Part shown: positions 8,678-15,663 of the stretch, piece after piece
How positions within the stretch are numbered: position 1 is the stretch's first letter
How the letters are laid out: each line of letters starts with the position of its first letter
NCBI GenBank assembly: GCA_964557545.1
Contig: CAZLAK010000032.1
Span: 1 to 17,287, forward strand
From: CAZLAK01 sp964557545
GTDB taxonomy: Bacteria; Bacillota; Desulfotomaculia; Desulfotomaculales; Pelotomaculaceae
Reading direction: 5' to 3'
DNA length: 17,287 nt
Program-made: the position numbers and the translations under genes
The notes under the pieces: model-generated
The model's input: only the letters and a program-made list of their open reading frames with translations
Databases searched by the model: none
What the model was told of the DNA's origin: nothing

Positions 8678-9832
8678 GTGTCTTGGCGTGCCAAAGATAG
8701 CGGCGGCCGGCGGGCGGCAGCGGCCGCGCTGATATTTCTTATCCTGGCTTTTGCCGCAGTTTTGGCCTGCGGGCTGGCATTTGGGGATGAACTGGAAGAA
8801 AGGTTAAAGGAAACCAGGGAGCAGCTAAACCAGAAGAGGAGCGCGGCCGAGCAGACCAGGGTGGTGGTTAACGATTACACCCGCCAGGTTTCCCTCCTCA
8901 ACAAGTCAATCAGTGAAAAGACCCTGCGCCTGGTGAAGCTGGAAGAAGAACTGGCCGCCTGCCGGGAGGAAAGAGAGAAAACCGAAGAAAAGATAAGGCA
9001 GGCCGAAGAAAGGCTTAGTAAAAGCACGGCCCTGTTAAACAAAAGGCTGCGCAGCACTTACGAGGCGGGCAGCGTGAGCTACTTAGAGGTGCTTTTGGCT
9101 TCAGCGGACTTTAACGACTTTGTCAACCGCTTTGAGCTTTTAAAAAGGGTGGTCCAGCACGACGTGGCCGCCATTGAGCAGGTAAAAGCCGACCGCCAAA
9201 ACCTAGAGGAGCGGCGCGCTGAGCTTCTGGCGGCGGAGTCCCGCCTGTCCGCTCTATTGGCCGAGCAGGAGGCCGCCCGCCGGGAGTTGGAGGCCGCGCA
9301 GCGCGAAAAGAGCGCTCTCTTGCAGCGTGCCCAAGGTGAGCTCTGGGATCTGGAAGCCGAGGCGGCCCGCTTGGAGGCCGAAGAGCAGGCCATTTTAAGG
9401 GAGATTGCCCGGCGCAGTGCCAGCCCGGAAAGAAAGCGCGCTGAAGGGGGCTTTGCCTGGCCTGTTCCCGGTTACACGGAAATTTCTTCTTACTTCGGGC
9501 CGCGCCTGCACCCCATTTTGGGCATCACCAGGATGCACAACGGTATTGACATACCGGCTCCCACGGGAGCGACGGTCGTGGCTGCCCAGGACGGAGTGGT
9601 CATTGACGTGGGTTACATGAGCGGTTACGGCAACATCGTCATGATCGACCACGGCGGCGGGCTCACCACCCTCTACTCTCACCTCTCTGCCCAGTTGGTG
9701 GGCATCGGCGAGGAAGTAAAGAAGGGCCAGCCGGTCGGTCTGGTGGGCAGCACAGGGCTTTCCACGGGGCCCCACCTGGACTTTTCTGTGCGCCAGGACG
9801 GAAACCCGGTAGACCCCTTAAACTACCTGTAA
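8678..9832 (+). CDS. Secreted coiled-coil M23 peptidase (EnvC/CwlO-like murein hydrolase or activator)
   Basis: GTG 8678 follows GCGGGGTGGT. The 384-aa protein has a basic N-terminus and a hydrophobic segment at about 12-33 (signal peptide or anchor). A Cys31 after VLA gives a weak lipobox-like site. Two long charged coiled-coil stretches lie at about 37-125 and 160-247. The LytM/M23 domain at about 258-384 keeps the ligands His287 and Asp291 (MHNGIDIP), a catalytic His335 (LYSHL) and His366 in GPHLDF. The usual HxH is here HxD, so the last zinc ligand would be Asp368. This is the layout of FtsEX-controlled hydrolases or activators, and its place 36 bp after ftsX supports that partnership. 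Whether it cuts peptidoglycan or only activates another enzyme cannot be read from the sequence. A terminator follows. Confidence 0.9.
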   Translation: MSWRAKDSGGRRAAAAALIFLILAFAAVLACGLAFGDELEERLKETREQLNQKRSAAEQTRVVVNDYTRQVSLLNKSISEKTLRLVKLEEELAACREEREKTEEKIRQAEERLSKSTALLNKRLRSTYEAGSVSYLEVLLASADFNDFVNRFELLKRVVQHDVAAIEQVKADRQNLEERRAELLAAESRLSALLAEQEAARRELEAAQREKSALLQRAQGELWDLEAEAARLEAEEQAILREIARRSASPERKRAEGGFAWPVPGYTEISSYFGPRLHPILGITRMHNGIDIPAPTGATVVAAQDGVVIDVGYMSGYGNIVMIDHGGGLTTLYSHLSAQLVGIGEEVKKGQPVGLVGSTGLSTGPHLDFSVRQDGNPVDPLNYL

Positions 9833-9854
9833 CCATTGATTTGGAAAACCCTAT

Positions 9855-9891
9855 GGCGGCTTTTCCAGATTTAATAGGAGGCCGCCTTTTT
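9855..9891 (+). terminator. Rho-independent terminator after the M23 gene
   Basis: GGCGGC (9855-9860) pairs with GCCGCC (9881-9886). An inner TCC/GGA pairing (9864-9866/9877-9879) extends it, and five T residues follow (9887-9891). It separates the ftsEX-M23 unit from ctpA. Confidence 0.8.
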
Positions 9892-9935
9892 GTTGGCCAG
9901 ATGATTTTATGGACATTGCCGGCCCCCTGTTGTAG

Positions 9936-9941
9936 TATAAT
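9936..9941 (+). promoter_or_regulatory. TATAAT -10 box just upstream of ctpA
   Basis: A perfect TATAAT lies 11 bp before GTG 9953. A -35 at standard spacing is poor (CATTGC or ACATTG-like). It follows the terminator at 9855-9891, so a new transcript is needed here. If used, the start site would be near 9948, only a few bases before the GTG. Confidence 0.5.
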
Positions 9942-9952
9942 AACAACGTAGC

Positions 9953-11158
9953 GTGTTTGGAAAAATTACGCGGGTATTGGCAGGTGTTTTTGAGGATTTG
10001 AGGTGCGGTTTTACGGGCAGCGAAAACAAAGAACTGAAAAAGCGGCTTGTCTTCTTTGCCGCGGCGGTCCTGGCCGTTGCCCTGTTTCTCGGCTGGTCTT
10101 ATTCTAAAAGCGCGCGCCAGGTAAGCAACCTGGTCAAGGTAATCACTTTAGTTAGGACCCAGTACCTCTACCCGGTAAATCCTTCCCAGTTGGTGGAAGG
10201 GGCCATTAAAGGGATAGTGGGCTCCCTGAACGACCCTTATTCGGTTTACCTCGACCCCCAGACGTTTTCCCGCCTGCAGGAGCAAATCAGGGGTTCGTTT
10301 GGGGGCTTGGGTATTCTGGTGGGGGTCAAGGAACAAAAACTCACAGTGGTGCGGGCTTACCAGGGCACCCCGGCCGCCCGGGCCGGCATTATGGCAGGGG
10401 ATGTCATTTCCCGCATTGATGACCGTGACGCCGCCGGCATAGACTTAGAAACGGCCGTGCACTTAATGCGGGGGCCGGCCGGCACAACGGTTTGTCTTAC
10501 TATCAGGCGGCAGGGTGTCGATGAGCCGCTTACGTTTACGCTGGTGCGCGAGGAGATCAGTGTACCCACGGTGGAAGCGAGGGTCCTTCCCGGTACCCAA
10601 ATAGGGTATCTCGCCATAAGCCAGTTTAACGAAAAGACGGCAGAAGAGGTAAAAAGCGCCTTAAACGGCTTTATAGAGGGAAAAGCCAAGGGCCTTATCC
10701 TGGACTTGCGGGATAACCCGGGCGGGGAACTGACGGCGGCCGTGAACGTGGCCAGAAACTTTATTGCCAAAGGCCCTATAGTGCATATAGATTACCGGGT
10801 GGGCAAAGACCAGACTTACAGCGCCGAAGGGAAGGCGGTAAGCCTGCCGCTAGTCGTGTTAATAAACGGGGGGAGCGCCAGCGCGGCCGAGATCCTGGCC
10901 GCAGCGGTAAAAGAAACGGGTGCCGGCACGCTGGTGGGGACTAAAACCTTCGGCAAAGGCATTGTGCAGACAGTTTTTCCCCTTCAGAACGGGGCCGGTT
11001 TAAAGCTCACCACTGCCCGTTACTTAACGCCTAAAAAGAACGATATCCACGAAAAAGGCGTAGAGCCGGACGTGGCGGTGGAAATGCCGCAAGACCGCTC
11101 ATATGACGTACAGCTCGAGCGGGCTTGTGAAATCTTAAAACAAAAGATTGCCGCCTAG
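9953..11158 (+). CDS. ctpA: Carboxyl-terminal processing protease (S41 family, CtpA/CtpB)
   Basis: This is a membrane-anchored serine protease of the Prc/Ctp family that trims C-termini of extracytoplasmic or forespore-space proteins. The 401-aa product has an N-terminal TM helix (about 32-49), a PDZ domain (about 110-200, with GGLGILV and AGIMAGDVISRI), and the S41 catalytic domain. The Ser-Lys dyad is Ser310 (NGGSASAAEI) and Lys335 (TKTFGKG), 25 residues apart as in Prc and CtpB, with Gln339 next. The start is uncertain. GTG 9953 lacks a ribosome site; TTG 9998 follows AGGTG (9982-9986) by 11 nt and would still leave the TM helix intact. In B. subtilis ctpB lies downstream of ftsEX, as here, and cleaves SpoIVFA during sporulation. 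The same role here is inferred from context only. Confidence 0.94.
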   Translation: MFGKITRVLAGVFEDLRCGFTGSENKELKKRLVFFAAAVLAVALFLGWSYSKSARQVSNLVKVITLVRTQYLYPVNPSQLVEGAIKGIVGSLNDPYSVYLDPQTFSRLQEQIRGSFGGLGILVGVKEQKLTVVRAYQGTPAARAGIMAGDVISRIDDRDAAGIDLETAVHLMRGPAGTTVCLTIRRQGVDEPLTFTLVREEISVPTVEARVLPGTQIGYLAISQFNEKTAEEVKSALNGFIEGKAKGLILDLRDNPGGELTAAVNVARNFIAKGPIVHIDYRVGKDQTYSAEGKAVSLPLVVLINGGSASAAEILAAAVKETGAGTLVGTKTFGKGIVQTVFPLQNGAGLKLTTARYLTPKKNDIHEKGVEPDVAVEMPQDRSYDVQLERACEILKQKIAA

Positions 11159-11195
11159 CCCACGTAAAATGCGGTGCGGTGTGCAAAGGGAGCCA

Positions 11196-11218
11196 GCCGG
11201 GGGTGCCCGGCGGTTTTT
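11196..11218 (+). terminator. Weak hairpin with T-tract after ctpA
   Basis: GCCGGG (11196-11201) pairs with CCCGGC (11206-11211) around a GGTG loop. GG and five T residues (11214-11218) follow. The stem is only 6 bp but GC-rich, so it may be a partial terminator between ctpA and the PDZ gene. Confidence 0.55.
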
Positions 11219-11249
11219 CTTAGCCGGCAATTGAGGCGGTGTAAAACAG

Positions 11250-12497
11250 GTGTTTCCCCTGACTGAGGTAATTTGGTTAATTGTCGAAACTCTGTGGCAG
11301 GCCTTTTTTGACCCGTATTTTCTCCTCTTTTTCCTCTTGGTGGCGGGCGTAATCGGCATCCAGTACCAGAGGACAGAACGGGCCAGAGAGGCTTTTTATG
11401 GGGCAAAGACCGGCAGGGCCGGGATAGAATTGCTGGCGGCGGTTTTATGGGGCCTGGCCGGAGGATTGGCCGGCAGCACGGCAGCGGTTTTTATCGGACT
11501 TACGGTTAAGGGCAGCGATCTGGCGTACCTTTGGCCGGCGGCTATTCTCCTCATGCTCTTTGACATGCGCTTTTTGTGCTTTGCTTACGCCGGCGGCGCA
11601 GTATCTCTGTCTTCTTTGGCCTTTGGTTTTCCGCCCGTTAATGTGGCCCAGATAATGGCTCTGGTAGCGGTGTTGCACGCCGTAGAGAGCCTTCTCATCC
11701 TGGCGTGCGGCCACACAGGGGCTGTACCCGCTTACGTCAGAAGGCCGGACGGCCGGGCGGCAGGGGGCTTTGTCCTGCAAAAGTTCTGGCCCATACCCAT
11801 CCTGATCCTCACAGTAGCCGGCTTGGGTGCGGCGGGAGATGGGGTGGAGATGCCGGACTGGTGGCCGCTTATAAGACCCGGTATTGCCGGCGACCCCGGC
11901 AGCCTCACCTACGTTTTGTTTCCTGTGATAGCCGGCCTCGGTTACGGCGACCTAGCTCTGGCCAGGGAGCCCGGGCAAAAGAGCCGGGTTTCTTCGCTTT
12001 TCCTCGGCATCTACAGCCTGGTCCTGCTCGTCCTGGCCGTCCTGGCGGACAAATACTTTTGGGCGGCGCTGGCGGCAGCGCTTTTTGCCCCGGCGGGACA
12101 CGAAGCGGTTATCCAGCTGGGCCGCCGCCTGGAATTTAAGGGCAGGCCGCTTTACGTGCCAGCTGAGAAGGGAGTGTGCCTTCTGGACGTTTTGCCCGGC
12201 GCCCCGGCGCACCGCGCGGGTATGCGCGCCGGGGACGTAATACTCTCGGTCAACGGCTGCTACACCGGCAGGAGGGAAGACCTGCAAAATATCTTGCACT
12301 CTTCTGCCGGGCCGGCGGAGGTGGATTACTACAGTTTTAAGGAGCGGGCTTTCAGGCGGGCAGTGCTGGAGTGTCCGCAGCCGGGCAGACCCTGGGGCCT
12401 GGTGACGGTGCCCGAAGGAAATGAAGAGGATTACATGGAGGCTCACGTCACAGCCGGACCTTTAGGGCGCTGGCTTAAGAAAAAACTCTTTGGCTGA
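11250..12497 (+). CDS. Polytopic membrane protein with C-terminal PDZ domain (MinJ-like)
   Basis: GTG 11250 follows GAGGCGGTG (11232-11240) by 9 nt. The 415-aa product has about eight hydrophobic segments (roughly 5-35, 60-85, 92-125, 133-155, 180-195, 220-232, 247-265, 268-283). A cytoplasmic-type PDZ domain follows at about 300-375, with LPGAPAHRAGMRAGDVILSVNG. This is the architecture of B. subtilis MinJ, which links DivIVA to MinCD, and minJ also sits close to ctpB and ftsEX there. Sequence identity looks limited, so the MinJ name is an inference from topology and synteny. The PDZ domain could instead serve ctpA-linked proteolysis. No protease motif is seen. Confidence 0.8.
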   Translation: MFPLTEVIWLIVETLWQAFFDPYFLLFFLLVAGVIGIQYQRTERAREAFYGAKTGRAGIELLAAVLWGLAGGLAGSTAAVFIGLTVKGSDLAYLWPAAILLMLFDMRFLCFAYAGGAVSLSSLAFGFPPVNVAQIMALVAVLHAVESLLILACGHTGAVPAYVRRPDGRAAGGFVLQKFWPIPILILTVAGLGAAGDGVEMPDWWPLIRPGIAGDPGSLTYVLFPVIAGLGYGDLALAREPGQKSRVSSLFLGIYSLVLLVLAVLADKYFWAALAAALFAPAGHEAVIQLGRRLEFKGRPLYVPAEKGVCLLDVLPGAPAHRAGMRAGDVILSVNGCYTGRREDLQNILHSSAGPAEVDYYSFKERAFRRAVLECPQPGRPWGLVTVPEGNEEDYMEAHVTAGPLGRWLKKKLFG

Positions 12498-12556
12498 TTG
12501 TGCTTAAAAACTTTGGTCAAAGAGAGGACTTATGCCATTTTTACGGGGTGTGTGCG

Positions 12557-13183
12557 GTGAACAGGGTACCCTACAGCAGCGATCACGACTTGAGCTGCGT
12601 TGCCAGCATGGAGGAGCTTAGGGAAATGGCTTTGGGCTGCCGTCGCTGTGTTTTGCGGGACGGCTGCTCCGGGGTGGTTTTCGGCGAGGGTAACCCTGCT
12701 GCTGTGCTGATGCTGATCGGCGAAGGTCCGGGTGCCGACGAAGACCGGCTGGGGCGGCCTTTTGTCGGCAAGGCCGGCCAGCTCCTGGATAAAATCCTGG
12801 AGGCCATAGGGCTTAACCGCTTTGAACACACCTACATTGCCAACGTGGTCAAGTGCCGGCCCCCCAATAACCGCGTTCCGCGGCCCGAAGAGGCCAGCGC
12901 CTGCCTTCCCTGGCTGTGGCGGCAGATCGAACTGGTTTCGCCGCGCATCATTGTCCTCTTGGGCAGCACGGCCCTTACCAACCTCATTGACCCGGCAGCG
13001 TCTATAACCAGGATGCGGGGGCAGTGGCTTATAAGCCGGAGCGGCATTAAAATAATGCCCACTTACCACCCGGCCGCCCTCTTGCGGGATCCCTCCAAAA
13101 AGCGCCCGGTTTGGGAAGATTTTCAGAAAGTGCGGGATGAGTACCTGCGCATTACGAGTTTGCGCGCCGCGGGCAGGGAATAA
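12557..13183 (+). CDS. Type 4 uracil-DNA glycosylase, Fe-S (thermostable-type)
   Basis: This enzyme removes uracil from DNA at the start of base-excision repair. The 208-aa protein has the four cysteines of a 4Fe-4S cluster: Cys28 and Cys31 (CRRC), Cys100 (VVKCRPPNNR) and Cys116 (SACLPWL). It also has motif GEGPGADEDRLGRPFVGKAG (about 55-74) and the His171 motif YHPAALLRDPSKK near the end. I chose GTG 12557, which has GGGGTG 6 nt upstream. GTG 12500 also opens the frame and would add 19 residues, but it has no ribosome site. It starts 59 bp after the PDZ gene and ends 3 bp from the convergent DUF2508 gene. It has no evident role in the envelope cluster. Confidence 0.93.
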   Translation: MNRVPYSSDHDLSCVASMEELREMALGCRRCVLRDGCSGVVFGEGNPAAVLMLIGEGPGADEDRLGRPFVGKAGQLLDKILEAIGLNRFEHTYIANVVKCRPPNNRVPRPEEASACLPWLWRQIELVSPRIIVLLGSTALTNLIDPAASITRMRGQWLISRSGIKIMPTYHPAALLRDPSKKRPVWEDFQKVRDEYLRITSLRAAGRE

Positions 13184-13186
13184 ATG

Positions 13187-13459
13187 TTAATCTTCGGCGC
13201 CACTTAAGCGACTGTGCTGGGGGCAGCTGAGCTCTTCCCAGGCCGCCAGACCTTCTTTTTTGGCCTGCAATAAAAGGGAAACATAGTGCCTTTCGGCAGC
13301 GTTCATTTTGTAAATCACGTAGTCTATAAAGCACCCCTCTGCCGTGCTCAACTCGCGCCAGGAATCCTGCCACTCCCGCCTGGCCCTGTTCACGGCCTCC
13401 AGGAGGGGAACGGCCGGTTCTGTTTTTTTTAACCATTTTTTAATTTTCCCCAAAGACAT
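13187..13459 (-). CDS. DUF2508 (YaaL-like) small protein
   Basis: This is a 90-aa, highly charged, mainly helical protein. ATG at 13459-13457 is chosen because GGGGGTGAG lies just upstream on this strand; an upstream ATG would add 7 residues. The segments FIDYVIYKMNAAERHYVSLLLQAKKEG and RARREWQDSW match the family pattern of DUF2508/YaaL, whose B. subtilis member lies beside recR. Function is unknown. It is the only minus-strand gene in the window. It converges on the glycosylase with a 3-bp gap and no terminator, and diverges from the MFS gene. Confidence 0.8.
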   Translation of the reverse strand: MSLGKIKKWLKKTEPAVPLLEAVNRARREWQDSWRELSTAEGCFIDYVIYKMNAAERHYVSLLLQAKKEGLAAWEELSCPQHSRLSGAED

Positions 13460-13540
13460 ATCGCTCACCCCCGCTACCATTTATATGCAGCGCTCTTGGG
13501 GCTAGAAGAAAAAACTGTAGCAGGAGGAGATGGTGTAAAG

Positions 13541-14719
13541 TTGAACAAAAAGTTACTCGGTGTGCTGGGGGCAGGACACGCCTTGACCGACCTCAATCAA
13601 GGGGCGCTGCCCGTGGTGCTGACGTTTTTCCCCCACTTAAGCCAGCTGCAGGTAGGGGGGGCCATGCTGGCCTTTAATTTGAGCTCGTCGGTAGTTCAGC
13701 CCCTTTTCGGGGTTTTTAGCGACCGTTTCAAGGCAGCCTGGCTCATACCGGCGGGCTGTCTTTTGGCCGGTCTGGGGATGTCTGTTACAGGCTTTGCCAG
13801 CAGCTATGCCTTCTTGCTCGCGGCTGTTCTTATCAGCGGGCTGGGAGTGGCTGCCTACCACCCTGAAGGCTCCAAATTTGCCCGGTTTGCCAGCGGTGAG
13901 CGCAAGGCGTCCGGCATGTCTTTATTTTCGGTAGGCGGCAACTTCGGCTTTGCGGCTGGCCCGCTGGCGGCCGGTATATTTTGCAAGCTGGCCGGCCTGC
14001 ACGGCACGGCGGGATTTTTAGTTTTGGGAGGAGCAATGGCCCTGCTGCTGTGGGCAAACACTGCCGGTCTGGCCAACCCTGAGCAGAAAGCGGCCGCGGC
14101 CGCCTGCCCGCCCCAAGGCTTTCACCCAGAAGCAAAGAATAACACGGCGAGTTTTTTGCCGGTTGTCCTGCTGGTGCTGGTAATAGTTATGCGGTCTTGG
14201 ACCCATTTCGGAATTGTCACTTTTCTACCCCAGTATTACGTGCGCTGCCTGCACCAGGAGCACGTTTACGCTGCCACGGTTACCTCTTTGTTTTTACTGG
14301 CTGGTGCTTTCGGCACGCTGGTAGGAGGGCCGCTTGCCGACCGCTGGGGGCTGAAAAATGTGATCGTCACTTCTATGGCCGCGCTCGTTCCCCTCTTGTA
14401 CCTGCTGGGTCACTCGGGAGGCGGCTGGTTTATTTTGGGCGTGGTTTTGACGGGGTTTGCCCTTGTTTCTACCTTTGCGGTGACGGTGGTCTTCGGACAG
14501 GAACTCATGCCGCACAACGTCGGGCTGGCCTCCGGCCTTACCCTGGGTTTTGGCATAGGCATGGGAGGTGTAGGCACTACCCTGCTCGGCTGGGTGGCCG
14601 ACCGCTTTGGCATGCCGGCGGTGTTTAACGCCATGATCCTGTTTCCTTTAATCGGCCTTGCATTGGCGCTGTTGCTCCCCGGACGGGTGGGGCGGGCCCG
14701 GAGGCTTGAATCTACTTAG
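13541..14719 (+). CDS. MFS exporter, fosmidomycin resistance (Fsr)-like
   Basis: This is a 12-helix major facilitator. I chose TTG 13541, preceded by AGGAGGAGA (13522-13530), giving 392 aa; an upstream TTG at 13496 would add a non-hydrophobic stretch. The loop 2-3 motif FGVFSDRF (about 56-63) is MFS motif A-like. The HPEGSKFARFASGERKASGMS-type region after TM4 (about 107-127) is characteristic of Fsr-family exporters (E. coli Fsr exports fosmidomycin). A second motif, GGPLADRWGLKN, follows TM7. The real substrate in this organism is unknown. No strong terminator follows. Confidence 0.88.
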   Translation: MNKKLLGVLGAGHALTDLNQGALPVVLTFFPHLSQLQVGGAMLAFNLSSSVVQPLFGVFSDRFKAAWLIPAGCLLAGLGMSVTGFASSYAFLLAAVLISGLGVAAYHPEGSKFARFASGERKASGMSLFSVGGNFGFAAGPLAAGIFCKLAGLHGTAGFLVLGGAMALLLWANTAGLANPEQKAAAAACPPQGFHPEAKNNTASFLPVVLLVLVIVMRSWTHFGIVTFLPQYYVRCLHQEHVYAATVTSLFLLAGAFGTLVGGPLADRWGLKNVIVTSMAALVPLLYLLGHSGGGWFILGVVLTGFALVSTFAVTVVFGQELMPHNVGLASGLTLGFGIGMGGVGTTLLGWVADRFGMPAVFNAMILFPLIGLALALLLPGRVGRARRLEST

Positions 14720-14967
14720 TTTTTTGACGGCGTTTTTCCCGCCAGGTGCCGAAATTCTCAACCTGCAAGGGGTTATGGAAACAATCATAAAGAGAACCCC
14801 CACGGCATAACCGGTAAGCAATTGACCTGGTGTTGGGTGGCTCCTAAAGGCCAGAAAGAGTGTTTCTAGTTGTAAAAGTCCAATTACCTCTACCAAGAGG
14901 GCGTGCAGGCCGCCCGACTGAGTCAAGCCAAAATCCGCATAATGGGCATTGCATTTCCAGTTTTTTC
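14720..14967. other. Non-coding gap between MFS gene and accessory region
   Basis: No convincing reading frame is present in these 248 bases. GGTTATG and CATAACC (about 14771-14813) form a 7-bp inverted repeat, with a nested GGGGTT/AACCCC alternative. GGGCG and CGCCC around 14900-14916 make another short hairpin. Neither has a T-tract. A minus-strand frame crossing the gap overlaps the MFS gene and looks spurious. Confidence 0.5.
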
Positions 14968-14997
14968 TTGCCAGCAAAACACGGCAAGTGATAGAAT
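14968..14997 (+). promoter_or_regulatory. Possible promoter of the first decayed module
   Basis: TTGCCA (14968-14973) and TAGAAT (14992-14997) lie 18 bp apart, each one mismatch from consensus. Transcription would start near 15004, in front of the small gene remnant at 15030-15248. Confidence 0.45.
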
Positions 14998-15029
14998 GTA
15001 AGACAAAGGGAAGTGGAAAAATACTCAGA

Positions 15030-15248
15030 GTAAATTATGACGATTATGTTAGCGGCCTGAAAAAGAAAGCTTTAAGGCTGTACACGGCCTGGGCAGCCGG
15101 CGCGGGCGAGTTTAGGCGCGCCGGCAAACCAAGGTCTTTTGAAGAGGATGCAGTTTTGTTTTTGCTGGACTGGGTGCGGTGGCAGAGGAGCTTGGCCGGC
15201 GGCAGGATAGAAAAAGCCGGTCCCCGGAGATACCGTATGTCCTGGTAG
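15030..15248 (+). pseudogene. Small gene remnant overlapping a truncated nucleotidyltransferase
   Basis: The coding-like segment runs from NYDDYVSGLKKKALRLY to GPRRYRMSW and stops at 15248, about 72 aa. No standard start codon is in place: the expected first codon is GTA (15030-15032), and GTG 14988 upstream has no ribosome site and lies in the promoter candidate. It is charged, with a predicted helical SFEEDAVLFLLDWVRWQRSL stretch. Its end overlaps the next frame by 70 bp. It resembles a small partner gene placed before a nucleotidyltransferase and is probably non-functional. The family was not recognised. Confidence 0.45.
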
Positions 15249-15406
15249 GGGGAAGGGCTTTAGAATTTTACACTCTTGGGGGATATGCGACAGCAGCTTA
15301 TGAGCAACAAGTGGAAGATATTCTCTCTGAAGTGTTGGAGCAAAGCAGAATTTACGCTGCCCTGCTCGACAAAGGCCCAAAAGGCCGGTCTGGTCAAGGA
15401 CTGTGA
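15179..15406 (+). pseudogene. Truncated nucleotidyltransferase (GGYATA fold start, DxD lost)
   Basis: The 75-aa frame begins GTG 15179. It has PYVLVGGRALEFYTLGGYATA (about residues 19-39), the start of a nucleotidyltransferase fold of the DUF6036/MNT type, in which a catalytic DxD normally follows at once. Here the sequence jumps at about 15296 to AYEQQVEDILSEVLEQSRIYAALLDKG and ends at TGA 15404-15406. The DxD and the body of the enzyme are missing, consistent with an internal deletion that joined the N-terminus to another gene tail. The protein can hardly be catalytic. Its overlap with the upstream small gene mirrors the intact pair at 15451-16112. Confidence 0.65.
15331..15354 (+). repeat. 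Exact 24-bp direct repeat, copy 1
   Basis: AGTGTTGGAGCAAAGC plus AGAATTTA is identical to 16325-16348. In one frame both copies encode VLEQSRIY. Weaker similarity (GGGGATATG and GAG/GAACAAC elements) continues about 40-50 bp upstream of each copy. Confidence 0.9.
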
Positions 15407-15450
15407 GGATAAGACCTTTAGGCAGATCTCCCAGATGGCAGGTGATTTTT

Positions 15451-15663
15451 ATGAAAGTGGCAGGCAGCCGTCAGCCGCCAGCAGGTGCGTTGCTAGATTG
15501 GGACAAATTTGTGGAACTTGCCTGGAGTTTCCGCAAGGACAGGTTTTTTGTCCCCCGCGGGGTGTACAGGTTTAGGACTTTCGAGGAGGCAAGCCAGTGG
15601 GAAGCGGAGATGATGCTCGGAAAGAAGCCGCCTTCAGCAGGCTCCCGACCAAGGAAGACATAA
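15451..15663 (+). CDS. Small (70-aa) protein overlapping the nucleotidyltransferase gene
   Basis: ATG 15451 has AGGTGA (15440-15445) 5 nt upstream. The product is basic and contains LLDWDKFVELAWSFRKDRFF and VPRGVYRFRTFEEASQWEAEMM. The RGVYRFRTFEEA segment is a pattern I associate loosely with small proteins encoded just before nucleotidyltransferase genes; I cannot name the family. No TM helix or helix-turn-helix was recognised. The last 67 bp overlap the nucleotidyltransferase start, which suggests coupled translation of a two-gene unit. By context it could be the antitoxin or toxin partner. Confidence 0.6.
   Translation: MKVAGSRQPPAGALLDWDKFVELAWSFRKDRFFVPRGVYRFRTFEEASQWEAEMMLGKKPPSAGSRPRKT

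Noticed and set aside
12500..12556. Upstream GTG start for the uracil-DNA glycosylase
   Set aside because: No ribosome site precedes it. GTG 12557 has one and gives the normal family length.
14648..14977. Minus-strand 109-aa frame with two hydrophobic stretches across the MFS 3' end
   Set aside because: It overlaps the MFS coding region by 72 bp, has no clear ribosome site, and its last third is antisense to a confident gene.
15276..15575. 99-aa plus-strand frame through the decayed region
   Set aside because: It is out of frame with both the nucleotidyltransferase remnant and the 70-aa gene, and its composition gives no domain-like pattern.
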